In this document: one piece after another, positions 5,148-5,252 of the stretch | Numbering within the stretch: position 1 is the first letter of the stretch | How the letters are laid out: each line of letters opens with the position of its first letter | Source of the DNA: Clostridiales bacterium | Lineage (GTDB): Bacteria > Bacillota > Clostridia > Lachnospirales > Lachnospiraceae | Assembly (NCBI GenBank): GCA_019420425.1 | Contig: JAHZHG010000228.1 | Span: forward strand, 1-5,252 | Direction: 5' to 3' | Length of the DNA: 5,252 nt | Translations under genes and position numbers: made by a program | Notes under the pieces: model-generated | The model's input: the letters and a program-made list of their open reading frames with translations, nothing else | Told to the model about the DNA's origin: nothing | Database searches by the model: none

Positions 5148-5252
5148 TTATTCTGCGCGTACAATATCCAGATAATTGTACAGGGTAAACTTCGAGAGTT
5201 TTAATGCGCCGCATACCTTATCTCCCGATTTGGTGATGAGAAATGTCCCTTT
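5148..5252 (-). CDS. C-terminal HTH of a YheO/DauR-type transcriptional regulator, partial
   Basis: The last 34 residues of a gene that enters from the right edge end with TAA at 5150-5148. The stretch reads KGTFLITKSGDKVCGALKLS followed by KFTLYNYLDIVRAE. This matches the C-terminal helix-turn-helix of the YheO/DauR family, where a GIF-x-IKGA segment leads to a helix and an ISKHTVYLYI-like recognition helix; here the equivalent is LSKFTLYNYL. Full-length family members carry an N-terminal PAS-like YheO domain, which would lie outside the window. DauR in Salmonella represses D-arginine catabolism, but the ligand of this one cannot be inferred. It is convergent to the pyrimidine operon and probably not part of it. 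Recognition rests on a short segment, so the family call is likely rather than certain. Confidence 0.65.
   Translation of the reverse strand, partial: KGTFLITKSGDKVCGALKLSKFTLYNYLDIVRAE

Noticed and set aside
4908..5204. 98-residue + strand frame overlapping the end of comEB and the hairpin
   Set aside because: It lies out of frame within comEB, runs through the terminator and into the convergent regulator gene, and has no plausible ribosome binding site or domain.

Overview
The window looks like ordinary chromosomal DNA of a Gram-positive member of the Clostridia, most likely a fairly GC-rich Lachnospiraceae relative. The basis is protein resemblance (CwlD-type amidase, short three-domain S1 protein, ComEB-type dCMP deaminase), strong GGAGG-type ribosome binding sites, and the sua5-ywlE-rpiB-upp-comEB order, which resembles the ywlC-ywlE-ywlF...upp neighbourhood of Firmicutes. 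Genus cannot be told from the sequence. I see no mobile element, tRNA, rRNA or CRISPR array.

Layout. Positions 1-172 hold the 3' end of a reading frame with one membrane segment. It is followed at once by a CwlD-like N-acetylmuramoyl-L-alanine amidase on the + strand, whose catalytic N-terminus is split over different reading frames. A hairpin terminator at 764-805 separates this from a convergent gene on the - strand (813-1745) for a short S1-domain protein. The 190-base divergent region 1746-1935 has a good extended -10 promoter on each strand and a perfect 14-bp palindrome in the sua5 leader. From 1936 to 5082 five tightly packed + strand genes appear to form one operon: sua5 (tRNA t6A synthesis), a ywlE-like phosphatase homologue, rpiB (pentose phosphate isomerase B), upp (uracil salvage) and comEB (dCMP deaminase). 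A GC-rich hairpin at 5101-5135 closes it, and the C-terminal end of a YheO/DauR-type regulator enters from the right on the - strand.

How the genes work together. rpiB interconverts ribulose- and ribose-5-phosphate. Ribose-5-phosphate is the precursor of PRPP, which Upp uses to turn uracil into UMP. ComEB turns dCMP into dUMP, the precursor for dTMP. These three make a coherent pyrimidine and pentose group. sua5 and the S1 protein belong to translation.

The most notable points are two. The ywlE-like protein has lost the catalytic Cys, the P-loop Arg and the general-acid Asp of its family, so it looks like a pseudophosphatase kept in an intact operon. The amidase has its zinc-binding HGG motif out of frame with any usual start codon. 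I did not find evidence of a wholly new multi-gene system here.
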